NCBI RefSeq assembly: GCF_000143885.2 | Contig: NC_018581.1 | Coordinates: forward strand, 2,356,001 to 2,420,000 | Origin: Gordonia sp. KTR9 | GTDB taxonomy: Bacteria; Actinomycetota; Actinomycetes; Mycobacteriales; Mycobacteriaceae | Length of the DNA: 64,000 nt | Reading direction: 5' to 3' | Shown: positions 28,491-38,491 of the stretch, piece by piece | Numbering within the stretch: position 1 is the first letter of the stretch | Layout of the letters: every line of letters begins with the position of its first letter | Made by a program: the position numbers and the translations under genes | Notes under the pieces: model-generated | The model's database searches: none | Seen by the model: the letters and a program-made list of their open reading frames with translations, nothing else | What the model was told of the DNA's origin: nothing

Positions 28491-29909
28491 GTGGGGGCCA
28501 GTGCTTTTCGTTCGGTCGGGGACGTTGCGTCGATGTTCGACGGTGCGGATCCCGGGTCGTTGTCTGATGAGGTTCTCGAGGCGAGGGTGTTGGGGTATGC
28601 CGCGCAGATCACGGCGCTGACAGCGGATTTCCTTGAACTGGTGGGGGAGTTGGACGAGCGGGAGTCGTGGCGGGGGCCGGGGATTCATTCATTGGCGCAC
28701 TGGTTGTCGTGGAAGGCCGGCATTGCACCGCGAACGGCGCATGAGCATGTGAGGGTCGCAAAGGCGATACGAGAATTGCCGGTGATCCGCACGGCATTTG
28801 GCGAAGGCCGGTTGTCGTATTCGAAGGTGCGGGCGTTGACGCGGGTGGCCACGCCGGAGCGTGAGCGGGAGTTGGTGAATGTGGCGCTGTCGTGCACGGC
28901 GAGTCAGTTGGATCGGGCGGTGCGGGCGATGGGTCAGATCGATCGTGATCGTGGCGTCGAGGAGGACAACCGGCCGCCGAAGGAGTCGACGGGCCGGTGG
29001 AAGTGGAATGTTGATGGGTCGTTGTCGGTGTCGTTGAGGTTGAGTCCGTTGGATGGGGCGCGGTTTCTGGCCGGTGCGGTGCGTGCGGAGTATGAACGCA
29101 CCCGGACCTGCGACGATCCGGATCTACCCACCGCCGGCAGTGTTCCGCGGAACACCGAACCGGACTCCGAGGTGGTTCCGTCGCGGCGTCGGGATCTGTG
29201 GCGGCAGGTGCCGTCGGATGTGGCGCCGGCGGTGGTGGCGATGGCCGGCATGGTGCATGACGGGATCGCGATGCCTGATGTTGCGCCGGGTGCGGAGATC
29301 CTCATTCATGCCGGTGAGGGGGTGGAGCAGGCTCATCTCGATGACGGTCCGGCGTTGTCTGAGGTCGAGGTGGCCGAGGCTCGGTGCGGTGCGTCGACTC
29401 GAGATGTGGTGAGTCGCAGGGTTCCCGGGCAGCCGGGGAAGCTGGCGTTGTTGGGTGTGGGGCGTCGTAGTCGTGTGCCGACCAAGGCGTTGGTGCGGGC
29501 GTTGTTTGTGCGGGATCGGTGTTGTCAGATGCCGGGGTGTGGTCGGACGCGTCATCTGCATGCTCACCATGTGCAGTGGTGGTCGGTGGGTGGGCGGACG
29601 GATCCGGACAATCTGATCTTGTTGTGCGGGTCGTGTCATCGGTCGTTGCATCGGGGTGAGTTCTCGATCACTGCGCACGGTGAGCAGCGGTTTACGTTTC
29701 ACGGCCCCGGCGGGGCCGAGATCGCGGTTGCTCCGCCGACGGTGAGACCCTATGGGTGGCGGCCCGATTGGCGGGTCGGTGTGGAGGCGACGGTCCCGGT
29801 CGGTGGGGGTCGGATGGATCTGGGGTACACCACCGAGGTGCTCTACGCGGTGTGGGAATGGAAGGAACGCAATTCTTCTGGTGCCGACATCGAAAGGTCA
29901 GCGGCGTAG
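28491..29909 (+). CDS. DUF222 (13E12-type) HNH endonuclease domain protein
   Basis: A 472-aa protein of the REP13E12/DUF222 family common in mycobacteria and Gordonia, usually in several copies per genome. The N-terminal DUF222 region has WRGPGIHSLAHWLSWKAGIAPRTAHEHV; the C-terminal HNH nuclease has CQMPGCGRTRHLHAHHVQWW, DPDNLILLCGSCHRSLH (near residues 345-390). In mycobacteria such genes are associated with mobile repeats and prophage attachment. Codon use has many T/G third positions (TTG, GTT), unlike neighbours. Role (homing, defence or other) unknown. GTG start at 28491. Confidence 0.85.
   Translation: MGASAFRSVGDVASMFDGADPGSLSDEVLEARVLGYAAQITALTADFLELVGELDERESWRGPGIHSLAHWLSWKAGIAPRTAHEHVRVAKAIRELPVIRTAFGEGRLSYSKVRALTRVATPERERELVNVALSCTASQLDRAVRAMGQIDRDRGVEEDNRPPKESTGRWKWNVDGSLSVSLRLSPLDGARFLAGAVRAEYERTRTCDDPDLPTAGSVPRNTEPDSEVVPSRRRDLWRQVPSDVAPAVVAMAGMVHDGIAMPDVAPGAEILIHAGEGVEQAHLDDGPALSEVEVAEARCGASTRDVVSRRVPGQPGKLALLGVGRRSRVPTKALVRALFVRDRCCQMPGCGRTRHLHAHHVQWWSVGGRTDPDNLILLCGSCHRSLHRGEFSITAHGEQRFTFHGPGGAEIAVAPPTVRPYGWRPDWRVGVEATVPVGGGRMDLGYTTEVLYAVWEWKERNSSGADIERSAA
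29140..29155. repeat. 16-bp palindrome, copy 2
   Basis: GTGTTCCGCGGAACAC, perfectly palindromic, within the DUF222-HNH coding region between its two domains. Its central 14 nt equal the copy upstream of the gene. Confidence 0.75.
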
Positions 29910-29958
29910 TCGGCGATGGTCGCCCGGCCGGGTTCGCCGGCAGGCGCGAGCCGGCTGA

Positions 29959-30321
29959 TCAGTCGACCGGATCCACGAAGCCGGCGAGTTCCCTGCTCAC
30001 CTCGAATTGCCGGACCAGGAACGCCTTCTCGTCGAGCTTCTTGCGCCGCATCCACGTCGTGACCTCGGAATTGCACTTGCTGGCATTGCACGGACCGCAG
30101 CACGGCACGACGTTGGCGACGGTGTACCGGCCGCCCCGGGAGATGGCCAGCATGCAGTCGCGCTGCAGGGCGACTCCGACGGCGCCGCAGTACGCGCACC
30201 CACCCCAGGCCTGCTGCAGAGCGAGCCACTGGGTGTCGGTGAGGTCGTTGTCACGGGACGCGACCCGCTTGCGACGTCGCTTCGCGTAGCGGTTGGCGCG
30301 GGTCGTGCTGCGGGTGGCCAC
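29959..30321 (-). CDS. Small HNH endonuclease-fold protein
   Basis: A 120-aa basic protein with an HNH-type metal site: CAYCGA near residue 42, a central ISRGGRYTVANVVPCCGPCNASK, giving two CxxC pairs. An Arg/Lys-rich N-terminus could bind DNA. Found alone, transcribed toward the DUF222-HNH gene. Whether it is an active nuclease, and of what system, cannot be told. ATG at 30321. Confidence 0.8.
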   Translation of the reverse strand: MATRSTTRANRYAKRRRKRVASRDNDLTDTQWLALQQAWGGCAYCGAVGVALQRDCMLAISRGGRYTVANVVPCCGPCNASKCNSEVTTWMRRKKLDEKAFLVRQFEVSRELAGFVDPVD

Positions 30322-30360
30322 GAGAGCAGACTACCGCGACGGCCACAGGAGTCACAGCAG

Positions 30361-31068
30361 TCACACGGGATGGGTGGGATCGCTGAGAAGTAGTCGGCAC
30401 CACGCGTCGTGCAGCCAGGTCGAGAAACGGTCCGGTGTCCATCCGCGGTCCGTCACGAGCATCGAGTAGTACTCGGAGGAGTTCATCGTCCAGACGATGT
30501 CGGCGATCTCGTCGACGGTCAGATCCGTACGCGTGGCCCCGGTCGAGGCGAGGTCTGCCGCGAGCCGACGCATGTTCTCCGCGCGCCGCTCGGTGATCTC
30601 CTCCCACAGATCCCGCAGGTCGGTGTCGAGGGCCGCGGCGTCCCGCAGGACGAGAAACAACGGTGCGAGCCGTCCTTGGATCGCGGTGACAGCGTGGGCG
30701 TAGATCGCCAGTTTCCGGCGCGCGTCGTCCTCGGCGAGCATGCGTGCGACATAGTCGCGCCGCGCGCCGGGAACTGGTTGGTCGGTACCCGACAGCGCGA
30801 GTTCGATCAGTTCCCGGAACATCGCCGGTTTCCGGCCGACGACTGTGTAGACCGTGTCGGGCGAGACTGCGGCACCGCGCGCTATCGCGGCGACGGTCGT
30901 CGCCGCGTAACCCTGGGACAGGAACAGTCGACGAGCCGTGTCGAGGATGCGCAAACGGGTCTGCGCGGCCGCCGCGCGGCGACGGCTGGTGTCGTACCGG
31001 CGGGTGCGCTGACCTGGGGATCGGGATGTGGCCGCCCCGTCGGACCGGCCATTGACTGCGTCGGGCAT
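30361..31068 (-). CDS. TetR-family transcriptional regulator
   Basis: A 235-aa TetR regulator. The helix-turn-helix covers residues ~38-85 (RLRILDTARRLFLSQGYAATTVAAIARGAAVSPDTVYTVVGRKPAMF). The C-terminal ligand domain is helical without an obvious ligand. ATG at 31068; a TTG at 31092 is possible but would overlap the -10 box. Divergent from the small gene at 31137, with an inverted repeat between them, so it probably controls that gene and itself. Confidence 0.88.
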   Translation of the reverse strand: MPDAVNGRSDGAATSRSPGQRTRRYDTSRRRAAAAQTRLRILDTARRLFLSQGYAATTVAAIARGAAVSPDTVYTVVGRKPAMFRELIELALSGTDQPVPGARRDYVARMLAEDDARRKLAIYAHAVTAIQGRLAPLFLVLRDAAALDTDLRDLWEEITERRAENMRRLAADLASTGATRTDLTVDEIADIVWTMNSSEYYSMLVTDRGWTPDRFSTWLHDAWCRLLLSDPTHPV

Positions 31069-31072
31069 CGGA

Positions 31073-31083
31073 CCTAGTCTAGG
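31073..31083 (-). promoter_or_regulatory. tetR -10 box in a small palindrome
   Basis: On the minus strand TAGACT (31081-31076) ends 7 nt before the ATG, suggesting a leaderless tetR mRNA. The box lies in the palindrome CCTAG-T-CTAGG. Confidence 0.45.
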
Positions 31084-31092
31084 GGCACACAA

Positions 31093-31123
31093 ATTAATCC
31101 GATATGTGGAGGCTCGGATGAAT
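31093..31123. promoter_or_regulatory. Candidate TetR operator
   Basis: ATTAATCCGA (31093-31102) and TCGGATGAAT (31114-31123) form an inverted repeat with 9 of 10 matching positions and an 11-nt spacer, in the divergent region. Typical size for a TetR-family site. Confidence 0.55.
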
Positions 31124-31136
31124 TAAGGGGCGCACG

Positions 31137-31454
31137 ATGGCACTCTTCGCATGGACCCAGGACGTCCCGATCGACGCCGAGATGTACGGGGAGATCGCCG
31201 ACCGCATCGGGGACACCCCGATGCCGGGGCTGCTCGTCCACCTGGCGCTCGAGAATGCGGACAAGAGCGTGAGCTACCTCGACGTGTGGGAGTCCGAGGA
31301 GAGCTGCTACGCGTCGCTCGAGAAGGTGGTCCACCCCGCGGTGCACCCGGTTCTCGAGGCTCGGGGCATCCATCCGCCCGGCGAACCGCCGCGCAGGCCG
31401 GCCACTGTCCTCGAGGTGCGGTTCGGCGACGGGACGGCGCTGCGCCCGTCGTAG
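31137..31454 (+). CDS. Small protein of unknown function divergent from TetR
   Basis: A 105-aa protein with alternating strand/helix pattern (PGLLVHLALENADKSVSYLDVWES), which recalls the dimeric alpha-beta barrel fold of antibiotic-biosynthesis monooxygenase-like proteins. No catalytic residues can be named. It faces the TetR gene and is the likely regulated target. The ATG follows AAGGGGCGCACG, a modest ribosome site. Confidence 0.6.
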   Translation: MALFAWTQDVPIDAEMYGEIADRIGDTPMPGLLVHLALENADKSVSYLDVWESEESCYASLEKVVHPAVHPVLEARGIHPPGEPPRRPATVLEVRFGDGTALRPS

Positions 31455-31507
31455 ACCCGCGCGTCGGGTGGGGGTGCGGCCTCCGAGCTGTGGCGCGGGT
31501 CGGGCCG

Positions 31508-31513
31508 TAGACT
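31508..31513 (+). promoter_or_regulatory. Candidate -10 box of thyA (leaderless)
   Basis: TAGACT lies 7 nt before the thyA GTG, with no ribosome site. Confidence 0.5.
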
Positions 31514-31520
31514 GTCCCCC

Positions 31521-32354
31521 GTGAGCACGGCGATCCGCGACATGTCATCGACCGGGACCATTCCGACACCGTACGAGGACCTGTTGAGCCTCGTGATGGA
31601 GACCGGGACACCGAAGGCCGACCGCACCGGTACCGGGACGCGCAGCCTCTTCGGCCGACAACTGCGTTACGACCTCGCCGAGGGTTTCCCGCTGATCACC
31701 ACCAAGAAGGTGCACCTCAAGTCGATCGTCTACGAGTTGCTGTGGTTCCTGCGCGGTGACTCCAACGTGCGATGGCTGCAGGACCGCGGTGTGACGATCT
31801 GGGACGAGTGGGCCGACGAGAACGGTGAACTCGGTCCTGTCTACGGCGTGCAGTGGCGGAGCTGGCCGACCCCGTCGGGCGAACACATCGACCAGATCGC
31901 GGCCGCCCTCGACCTGCTCAAGACCAATCCCGATTCGCGCCGGAACATCGTGTCCGCGTGGAACGTGGGGGAGATCCCGCAGATGGCGTTACCGCCCTGC
32001 CACGCGTTCTTCCAGTTCTACGTCGCCGACGGCAAGCTGTCGTGCCAGCTGTACCAGCGCAGCGCCGACCTCTTCCTCGGTGTGCCGTTCAACATCGCGT
32101 CGTACGCACTGCTGACGCACATGATGGCCCAGCAGGCGGGTCTCGAGGTCGGCGAGTTCGTCTGGACCGGCGGCGACTGCCACATCTACGACAACCACGT
32201 CGACCAGGTGACGCTGCAATTGTCGCGCGAGCCGTACCCGTATCCGAAACTAGAACTGCGCAAGCGGGATTCGATCTTCGACTACGAGTACGACGACATC
32301 ACCATCGTCGACTACGAGTCCCATCCCGGGATCAAAGCGCCGGTGGCGGTGTGA
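31521..32354 (+). CDS. thyA: Thymidylate synthase (folate-type)
   Basis: A 277-aa ThyA that methylates dUMP to dTMP using methylene-tetrahydrofolate, producing dihydrofolate. It has [28 protein letters not shown], the catalytic [11 protein letters not shown] (Cys about residue 160) and [21 protein letters not shown] at 31521 gives ~12 residues more than the minimal family start; an internal start is possible. Its stop overlaps the dfrA GTG (GTGA); DHFR recycles the dihydrofolate ThyA makes. Confidence 0.97.
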   Translation: MSTAIRDMSSTGTIPTPYEDLLSLVMETGTPKADRTGTGTRSLFGRQLRYDLAEGFPLITTKKVHLKSIVYELLWFLRGDSNVRWLQDRGVTIWDEWADENGELGPVYGVQWRSWPTPSGEHIDQIAAALDLLKTNPDSRRNIVSAWNVGEIPQMALPPCHAFFQFYVADGKLSCQLYQRSADLFLGVPFNIASYALLTHMMAQQAGLEVGEFVWTGGDCHIYDNHVDQVTLQLSREPYPYPKLELRKRDSIFDYEYDDITIVDYESHPGIKAPVAV

Positions 32355-32878
32355 CGTCGGACCTCACGGGGGAGGGGTCGCGCTCGGTGCGACTGGTCTG
32401 GGCGCAGGGACGAGGCGGGGCGATCGGCCGGGACAACACGATCCCATGGCGTGTCCCCGAGGACATGGCGCGGTTCAAGGAACTGACGGTCGGACATCCC
32501 GTCGTCATGGGCCGCCGGACATGGGATTCGCTGCCGCCGCGCTTTCGGCCGCTGCCCGGCCGAACCAATGTCGTCGTGACCCGCAATGCGGGATGGTCCG
32601 CCGACGGAGCGGCCGTCGCGGGATCGGTCGCCGAGGCGCTCGACCTGGCCGGCGATGACCGGATCGGAGTCATCGGCGGCGGCGAGATCTACCGGTTGGC
32701 AATGGAGTTCGCCACCGAGCTCTGCGTCACGGAGATCGACGTCGAGGTCGACGGCGCCGACGCGTTCGCGCCGCCGATCACCGACGACTGGGCGGTGGCC
32801 GAACACGGCGAGTGGCAGACCTCGACGAGCGGGATCGACTACCGGTTCGTCGACTACCGGCGTGCCCGGCAGGCCTGA
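32351..32878 (+). CDS. dfrA: Dihydrofolate reductase
   Basis: A 175-aa DHFR (folA/dfrA) reducing dihydrofolate with NADPH. Motifs: [20 protein letters not shown] near residue 13, [11 protein letters not shown], and [12 protein letters not shown]. The GTG overlaps the thyA stop; its own TGA overlaps the next ATG (TGATG). The thyA-dfrA pair is universal in relatives and makes one-carbon flow local. The natural target of trimethoprim-type drugs. Confidence 0.97.
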   Translation: MTSDLTGEGSRSVRLVWAQGRGGAIGRDNTIPWRVPEDMARFKELTVGHPVVMGRRTWDSLPPRFRPLPGRTNVVVTRNAGWSADGAAVAGSVAEALDLAGDDRIGVIGGGEIYRLAMEFATELCVTEIDVEVDGADAFAPPITDDWAVAEHGEWQTSTSGIDYRFVDYRRARQA

Positions 32879-34107
32879 TGCCGCCGGATCGTCTCTCGCT
32901 CGCGCAGGCACGTCGAACCGCCCTGGCCGCACAGGGTTTCGCCGACCGCAGGCCCGCTGGAGCGCCCACCATGACGCACCTGAAGCGGGTCGTCGGCCGG
33001 ACGCGCCTGTTGCAGATGGACTCGGTCAACATCGCCGCGCGCGCCCACTTCATGCCCCTGTACTCACGACTCGGTCCATACGACCCGGACCTGCTGCACC
33101 GCGCCGCCTGGCAGCCCGGACGCGGTCGACGGCTGCTCGTCGAGTACTGGGCTCACGAAGCCGCGCTGATCCCGGTGACCGACTGGCCGCTGTTCCGCTG
33201 GCGGATGGACGACTTCGCCGACGGCCGGTACCGGCACACACGAGACGTGATGCGTCGCAATCGATCCCTGGTCGCTGACGTCCGAGCAGTGATCGAGGCC
33301 CTCGGCGCGACCACGCCCCGTGCCATCGAAGCGGAACTGGGCATCGAACGCGAACCCGGCGCCGCGGGCAGCTGGTGGCAGCGCGGGGAGGTCAAGCACC
33401 TGTGCGAGGCCATGTTCGCCGCCGGTGACCTGTCGGCGGTGCGCAACGGGAACTTCGTGCGCCACTACGACCTCACCGAACGGATCGTCGGCGCCGACAT
33501 CGTCGCGCAGCGACCCAGCCGTGCCGACGCCCACCGAGAGCTCGTCGGCCGGGCCGCGCAGTCCCTCGGTGTCGCCACCGTCGCCGATCTCGCCGACTAC
33601 TACCGGATTCGTCCGGCCGATGCGCGACCGGCGGTCGCCGAACTCGTCGAAGCCGGTGCGCTGCATGAGGTCTCCGTGGACGGCTGGCGGGACCCGGCCT
33701 ACCTGGCCGCGGGTGCGCCGATGCCCCGGCGCATCGACACCTCGGCCATCCTGTCGCCCTTCGACCCGCTGGTCTTCTTCCGTCCGCGGGCCGAGCGTCT
33801 CTTCGACTTCCACTACCGCATCGAGATCTATGTGCCCGAACACAAACGGGTACACGGCTATTACGTGCTGCCCTATCTGCTGGGCACCGACGTCGCCGCG
33901 CGCGTGGACCTGAAGGCCGACCGCAGGAATCGCACGCTGCTGGTCCTCGGGGCGTACTGCGAGCCGGGGCAACCGCGCGACTTCGTCGCCGAACGGCTGT
34001 CCGCCGATCTGCGGACGTTCGCCGGCTGGCTCGACCTCGACGACGTCGTGGTCGCCGGGCGTGGTGACCTCGCGCCCGACCTGCAACGGATGGTGCACGC
34101 CGGGTGA
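32878..34107 (+). CDS. YcaQ/AlkX-type DNA glycosylase, winged-helix (HTH_42)
   Basis: A 409-aa protein of the HTH_42 (DUF1006) family. E. coli YcaQ/AlkX unhooks DNA interstrand cross-links; the Streptomyces AlkZ relatives remove natural-product adducts. Near residue 43 it reads LLQMDSVNIAARAHFMPLYSR: the Q-x-D form is typical of the YcaQ/AlkX branch rather than the Q-x-Q of AlkZ. Winged helices follow, ending in an RADLKADR-containing C-terminal barrel (about VAARVDLKADRRN). Its ATG overlaps the dfrA stop, so it belongs to the thyA operon. Substrate preference is an inference. Confidence 0.85.
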   Translation: MPPDRLSLAQARRTALAAQGFADRRPAGAPTMTHLKRVVGRTRLLQMDSVNIAARAHFMPLYSRLGPYDPDLLHRAAWQPGRGRRLLVEYWAHEAALIPVTDWPLFRWRMDDFADGRYRHTRDVMRRNRSLVADVRAVIEALGATTPRAIEAELGIEREPGAAGSWWQRGEVKHLCEAMFAAGDLSAVRNGNFVRHYDLTERIVGADIVAQRPSRADAHRELVGRAAQSLGVATVADLADYYRIRPADARPAVAELVEAGALHEVSVDGWRDPAYLAAGAPMPRRIDTSAILSPFDPLVFFRPRAERLFDFHYRIEIYVPEHKRVHGYYVLPYLLGTDVAARVDLKADRRNRTLLVLGAYCEPGQPRDFVAERLSADLRTFAGWLDLDDVVVAGRGDLAPDLQRMVHAG

Positions 34108-34169
34108 GGCAGGCCGGGTGATGCAATGCTGATGACCGAGAATTCACGACCGCGATGGGAGACGAAGCG

Positions 34170-34949
34170 ATGACCGTGTCGTATGAGGGCAACGACTACC
34201 GACTGGTGATGTTCGATCTCGACGACACCTTGGCGCCGTCGAAGAGCCCGCTCGACGACAAGATGGTCGAACTCCTGCGTCGCATGCTCGACGTGAGTCT
34301 GGGCTGCATCATCTCCGGCGGCAACTTCACCCAGTTCGAGAAGCAGGTTCTCGCGCGGCTCGGCAGTTTCGACAGCGTCGGCAACCTCCATCTCATGCCG
34401 ACCTGCGGAACCCAGTACGTGCGGTGGTCCGGTGCCGAGTGGGAGACGGTCTACGCCGAATACCTCACCGACGACGAGAAACAGCGCACGCTTGACGTGC
34501 TGGAGACCGGCGCGAGAGAACTCGGACTGTGGGCGAGCGAGACGTGGGGTGACATCCTCGAGGACCGCGGCAGCCAGATCACCTTCAGTGCGCTGGGGCA
34601 GAAGGCCCCCGTCGAGGCGAAGGCCGCCTGGGACCCCGATGGGGCGAAGAAGGAGTCGTTGCGTGCCTACGCCGCGGAGCGACTTCCGGACCTCGAAGTC
34701 CGCAGCGGCGGCTCGACTTCGGTGGACGTCACCAAGAAGGGCATCGACAAGGCGTACGGTGCACTGAAGCTGATGGACATCCTCGGGCTCAGCACCGCCG
34801 ACATCCTGTTCTTCGGCGACCGGCTCGACGAAGGCGGCAACGACTACCCGGTCAAGGCCCTGGGGATCACCTCGATCGCGGTCCACGGCTGGCCCGACAC
34901 CCACGCCAAGTTGTCGGCGCTGCTGGACCAGGTCGACCCCGTCGGCTGA
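34170..34949 (+). CDS. HAD-superfamily phosphatase (type IIB)
   Basis: A 259-aa HAD hydrolase of the Cof/phosphomannomutase-like group. Motif I is FDLDDTLAPS (near residue 15-24), motif II ISGGN, motif III/IV DVTKKGIDKAYG and FFGDRLDEGGND. Likely a sugar-phosphate phosphatase or phosphomutase-like enzyme; substrate unknown. The ATG at 34170 follows GGGAG with good spacing; ATG at 34155 is an alternative. It converges with phoD. Confidence 0.85.
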   Translation: MTVSYEGNDYRLVMFDLDDTLAPSKSPLDDKMVELLRRMLDVSLGCIISGGNFTQFEKQVLARLGSFDSVGNLHLMPTCGTQYVRWSGAEWETVYAEYLTDDEKQRTLDVLETGARELGLWASETWGDILEDRGSQITFSALGQKAPVEAKAAWDPDGAKKESLRAYAAERLPDLEVRSGGSTSVDVTKKGIDKAYGALKLMDILGLSTADILFFGDRLDEGGNDYPVKALGITSIAVHGWPDTHAKLSALLDQVDPVG

Positions 34950-34961
34950 CAGGCCGGCCGG

Positions 34962-36635
34962 CTAGGCGACCGGCCCGCCCGCCGGAACGACCCGCTGGGT
35001 GCCGTTGGCGACCCGGTAGGACTTCGCGTAGTACTGGCCGGACCGTGGGTTCGTCTTGTCGTGCACGAAATACCAGTCCATCTGCGTGGCCGCCGGGGTC
35101 ACGGTCAGGACCGAGTAGCCGTGCGCGTCGAACTCGCTCCAACGCACGTGGTGGTTGGTGGCGCCGAAGGCCGAGGACACCGCGACCCCCGCGGTGTTGG
35201 CGGGCACGTTCAGCATGTCGTCGATGTTGGTCGACGTGATCGACGTGCCGACCAGTTCCGTCGCGACGCTCCCGCCGCCGGGATAGTTCGCCGGGTCGGC
35301 CGGGATGTCGCAGGCCCACGACGAGTGGATGTCACCGGTGATGAACACGACGTTGTCGACACGGTCGCGCCGGAGCGATTCCAGCAGCCGTCGGCGATCG
35401 GCCGCGTAACCGTCCCACTGATCGGCGTTGTAGGGGATTCCCTCGCGCGGGACGCCCAGCAGCGCGGTGACCGCGCCGGTCGTCTGCGGGTCCAGCGGCG
35501 GGATCAGCACCGGGGCGATCATCACCGGGTTGCCGACGATCTTCCAGCGGGTCTCCGACGACGTGAGTCCGTTGGTCAGCCAGGACATCTGGGCGCGGCC
35601 GAGGATCGACCGGGCGGGATCGTCGATCGCCGCCGATCGGGAGCTGACCTGGAGGTCGCGGTAGGAACGCAGATCGAGCATGGACAACTCGAGGAGACGG
35701 CCGAAGCGGAGCCTGCGGAACAGGTGCCGGCCGGCGGCGTCGACGGCGGGGCGGATCGGCATCCACTCGGCGTACGCGCGCAGCGCCGCGGCGCGGCGCG
35801 CGGTCCAGGAGCCCTCGCCCGGCTGATGGTTCTCCGCACCGCCCTGCCACGTGTCGTTCGACGACTCGTGGTCGTCCCAGATGCAGATGAACGGCACCTC
35901 CCGGTGCAACCCGGCCAGATCGGGGTCGGTCTTGTACTGCGCGTGACGCGTTCGGTAGTCGCGCAGCGTGGTGATCTCGTGCCGGGGGTCGTGCGGCCGG
36001 ACCGTTCCGGTCTTGCCGGTGTAGCGGCCGGTCTCGTATTCGTAGAAGTAGTCGCCGAGATGGACCACCGCGTCGAGCCCGGGCTGCGCGGCCAGATGAC
36101 GATAGGCGGCGAAGTACCCGGCCTCCCAGTTCGCGCACGAGACGACGCCGAACCGGATCTTCGCGACGTCGGCGCCGGTCGCGGGCGCGGTGGATGTGCG
36201 TCCGACCGGCGACACCGCACCGGCGGCCGGACCGGACACCACGGTGAAGCGGTAGTGGTACCGGGTCCGCGGGCTCAGACCGGCGACATCGACCTTCACC
36301 GTGTGGTCGGCGTCCGCCGAGGTGCGGGTCTCGCCCGACGCCACGACGGCGCCGAAGCCGGGATCACGGGCGACCTCCCAGCGGACCAGACTCTCCGGCC
36401 CGATCCCGGAACCGGGCGCCGACGCCGGGGTCGGCGTGAGCCGTGTCCAGAGGATGACGCCGTTCGGAAGCGGGTCGCCCGACGCGATGCCGTGGCGGAA
36501 GACCTCCGCGGACCCGGGTTGCGGAGACCCGTTCCGCGGCGTCCCCGGCGCGGCCTGTGCGGCCACTGCGGGTGAGGCGAACGCGGTGCCGGTCACCACC
36601 GCACCGGTGCGCAGAAAACCGCGTCGTGTCGTCAT
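34962..36635 (-). CDS. phoD: PhoD-family alkaline phosphatase/phosphodiesterase
   Basis: A 557-aa secreted phosphatase. It begins with a Tat signal [10 protein letters not shown] plus hydrophobic core and AAQA cleavage region near residue 28. A fibronectin-like N-terminal domain precedes the metallophosphatase core with [17 protein letters not shown] and GDIHSSWA. PhoD enzymes scavenge phosphate from phosphodiesters and monoesters outside the cell, with Ca2+ and Fe3+. No Pho box is evident in the short 5' region. ATG at 36635. Confidence 0.93.
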   Translation of the reverse strand: MTTRRGFLRTGAVVTGTAFASPAVAAQAAPGTPRNGSPQPGSAEVFRHGIASGDPLPNGVILWTRLTPTPASAPGSGIGPESLVRWEVARDPGFGAVVASGETRTSADADHTVKVDVAGLSPRTRYHYRFTVVSGPAAGAVSPVGRTSTAPATGADVAKIRFGVVSCANWEAGYFAAYRHLAAQPGLDAVVHLGDYFYEYETGRYTGKTGTVRPHDPRHEITTLRDYRTRHAQYKTDPDLAGLHREVPFICIWDDHESSNDTWQGGAENHQPGEGSWTARRAAALRAYAEWMPIRPAVDAAGRHLFRRLRFGRLLELSMLDLRSYRDLQVSSRSAAIDDPARSILGRAQMSWLTNGLTSSETRWKIVGNPVMIAPVLIPPLDPQTTGAVTALLGVPREGIPYNADQWDGYAADRRRLLESLRRDRVDNVVFITGDIHSSWACDIPADPANYPGGGSVATELVGTSITSTNIDDMLNVPANTAGVAVSSAFGATNHHVRWSEFDAHGYSVLTVTPAATQMDWYFVHDKTNPRSGQYYAKSYRVANGTQRVVPAGGPVA

Positions 36636-36794
36636 CGCATCCCACCCCCGGTCATCACGCACGCCTGCAGGGACTCTACCCGCGGACTGAGCCGGACGGA
36701 GCCCGAAAGTGCGGTACGGAGGCGGTGGGGGAGAATCGGGTACCGCAGGGCACGCGCAGGTGTGGCCGGACGTGAGGGACGACAGGAGACATGC

Positions 36795-38490
<1,696 letters not shown>

Positions 38491-38491
<1 letters not shown>

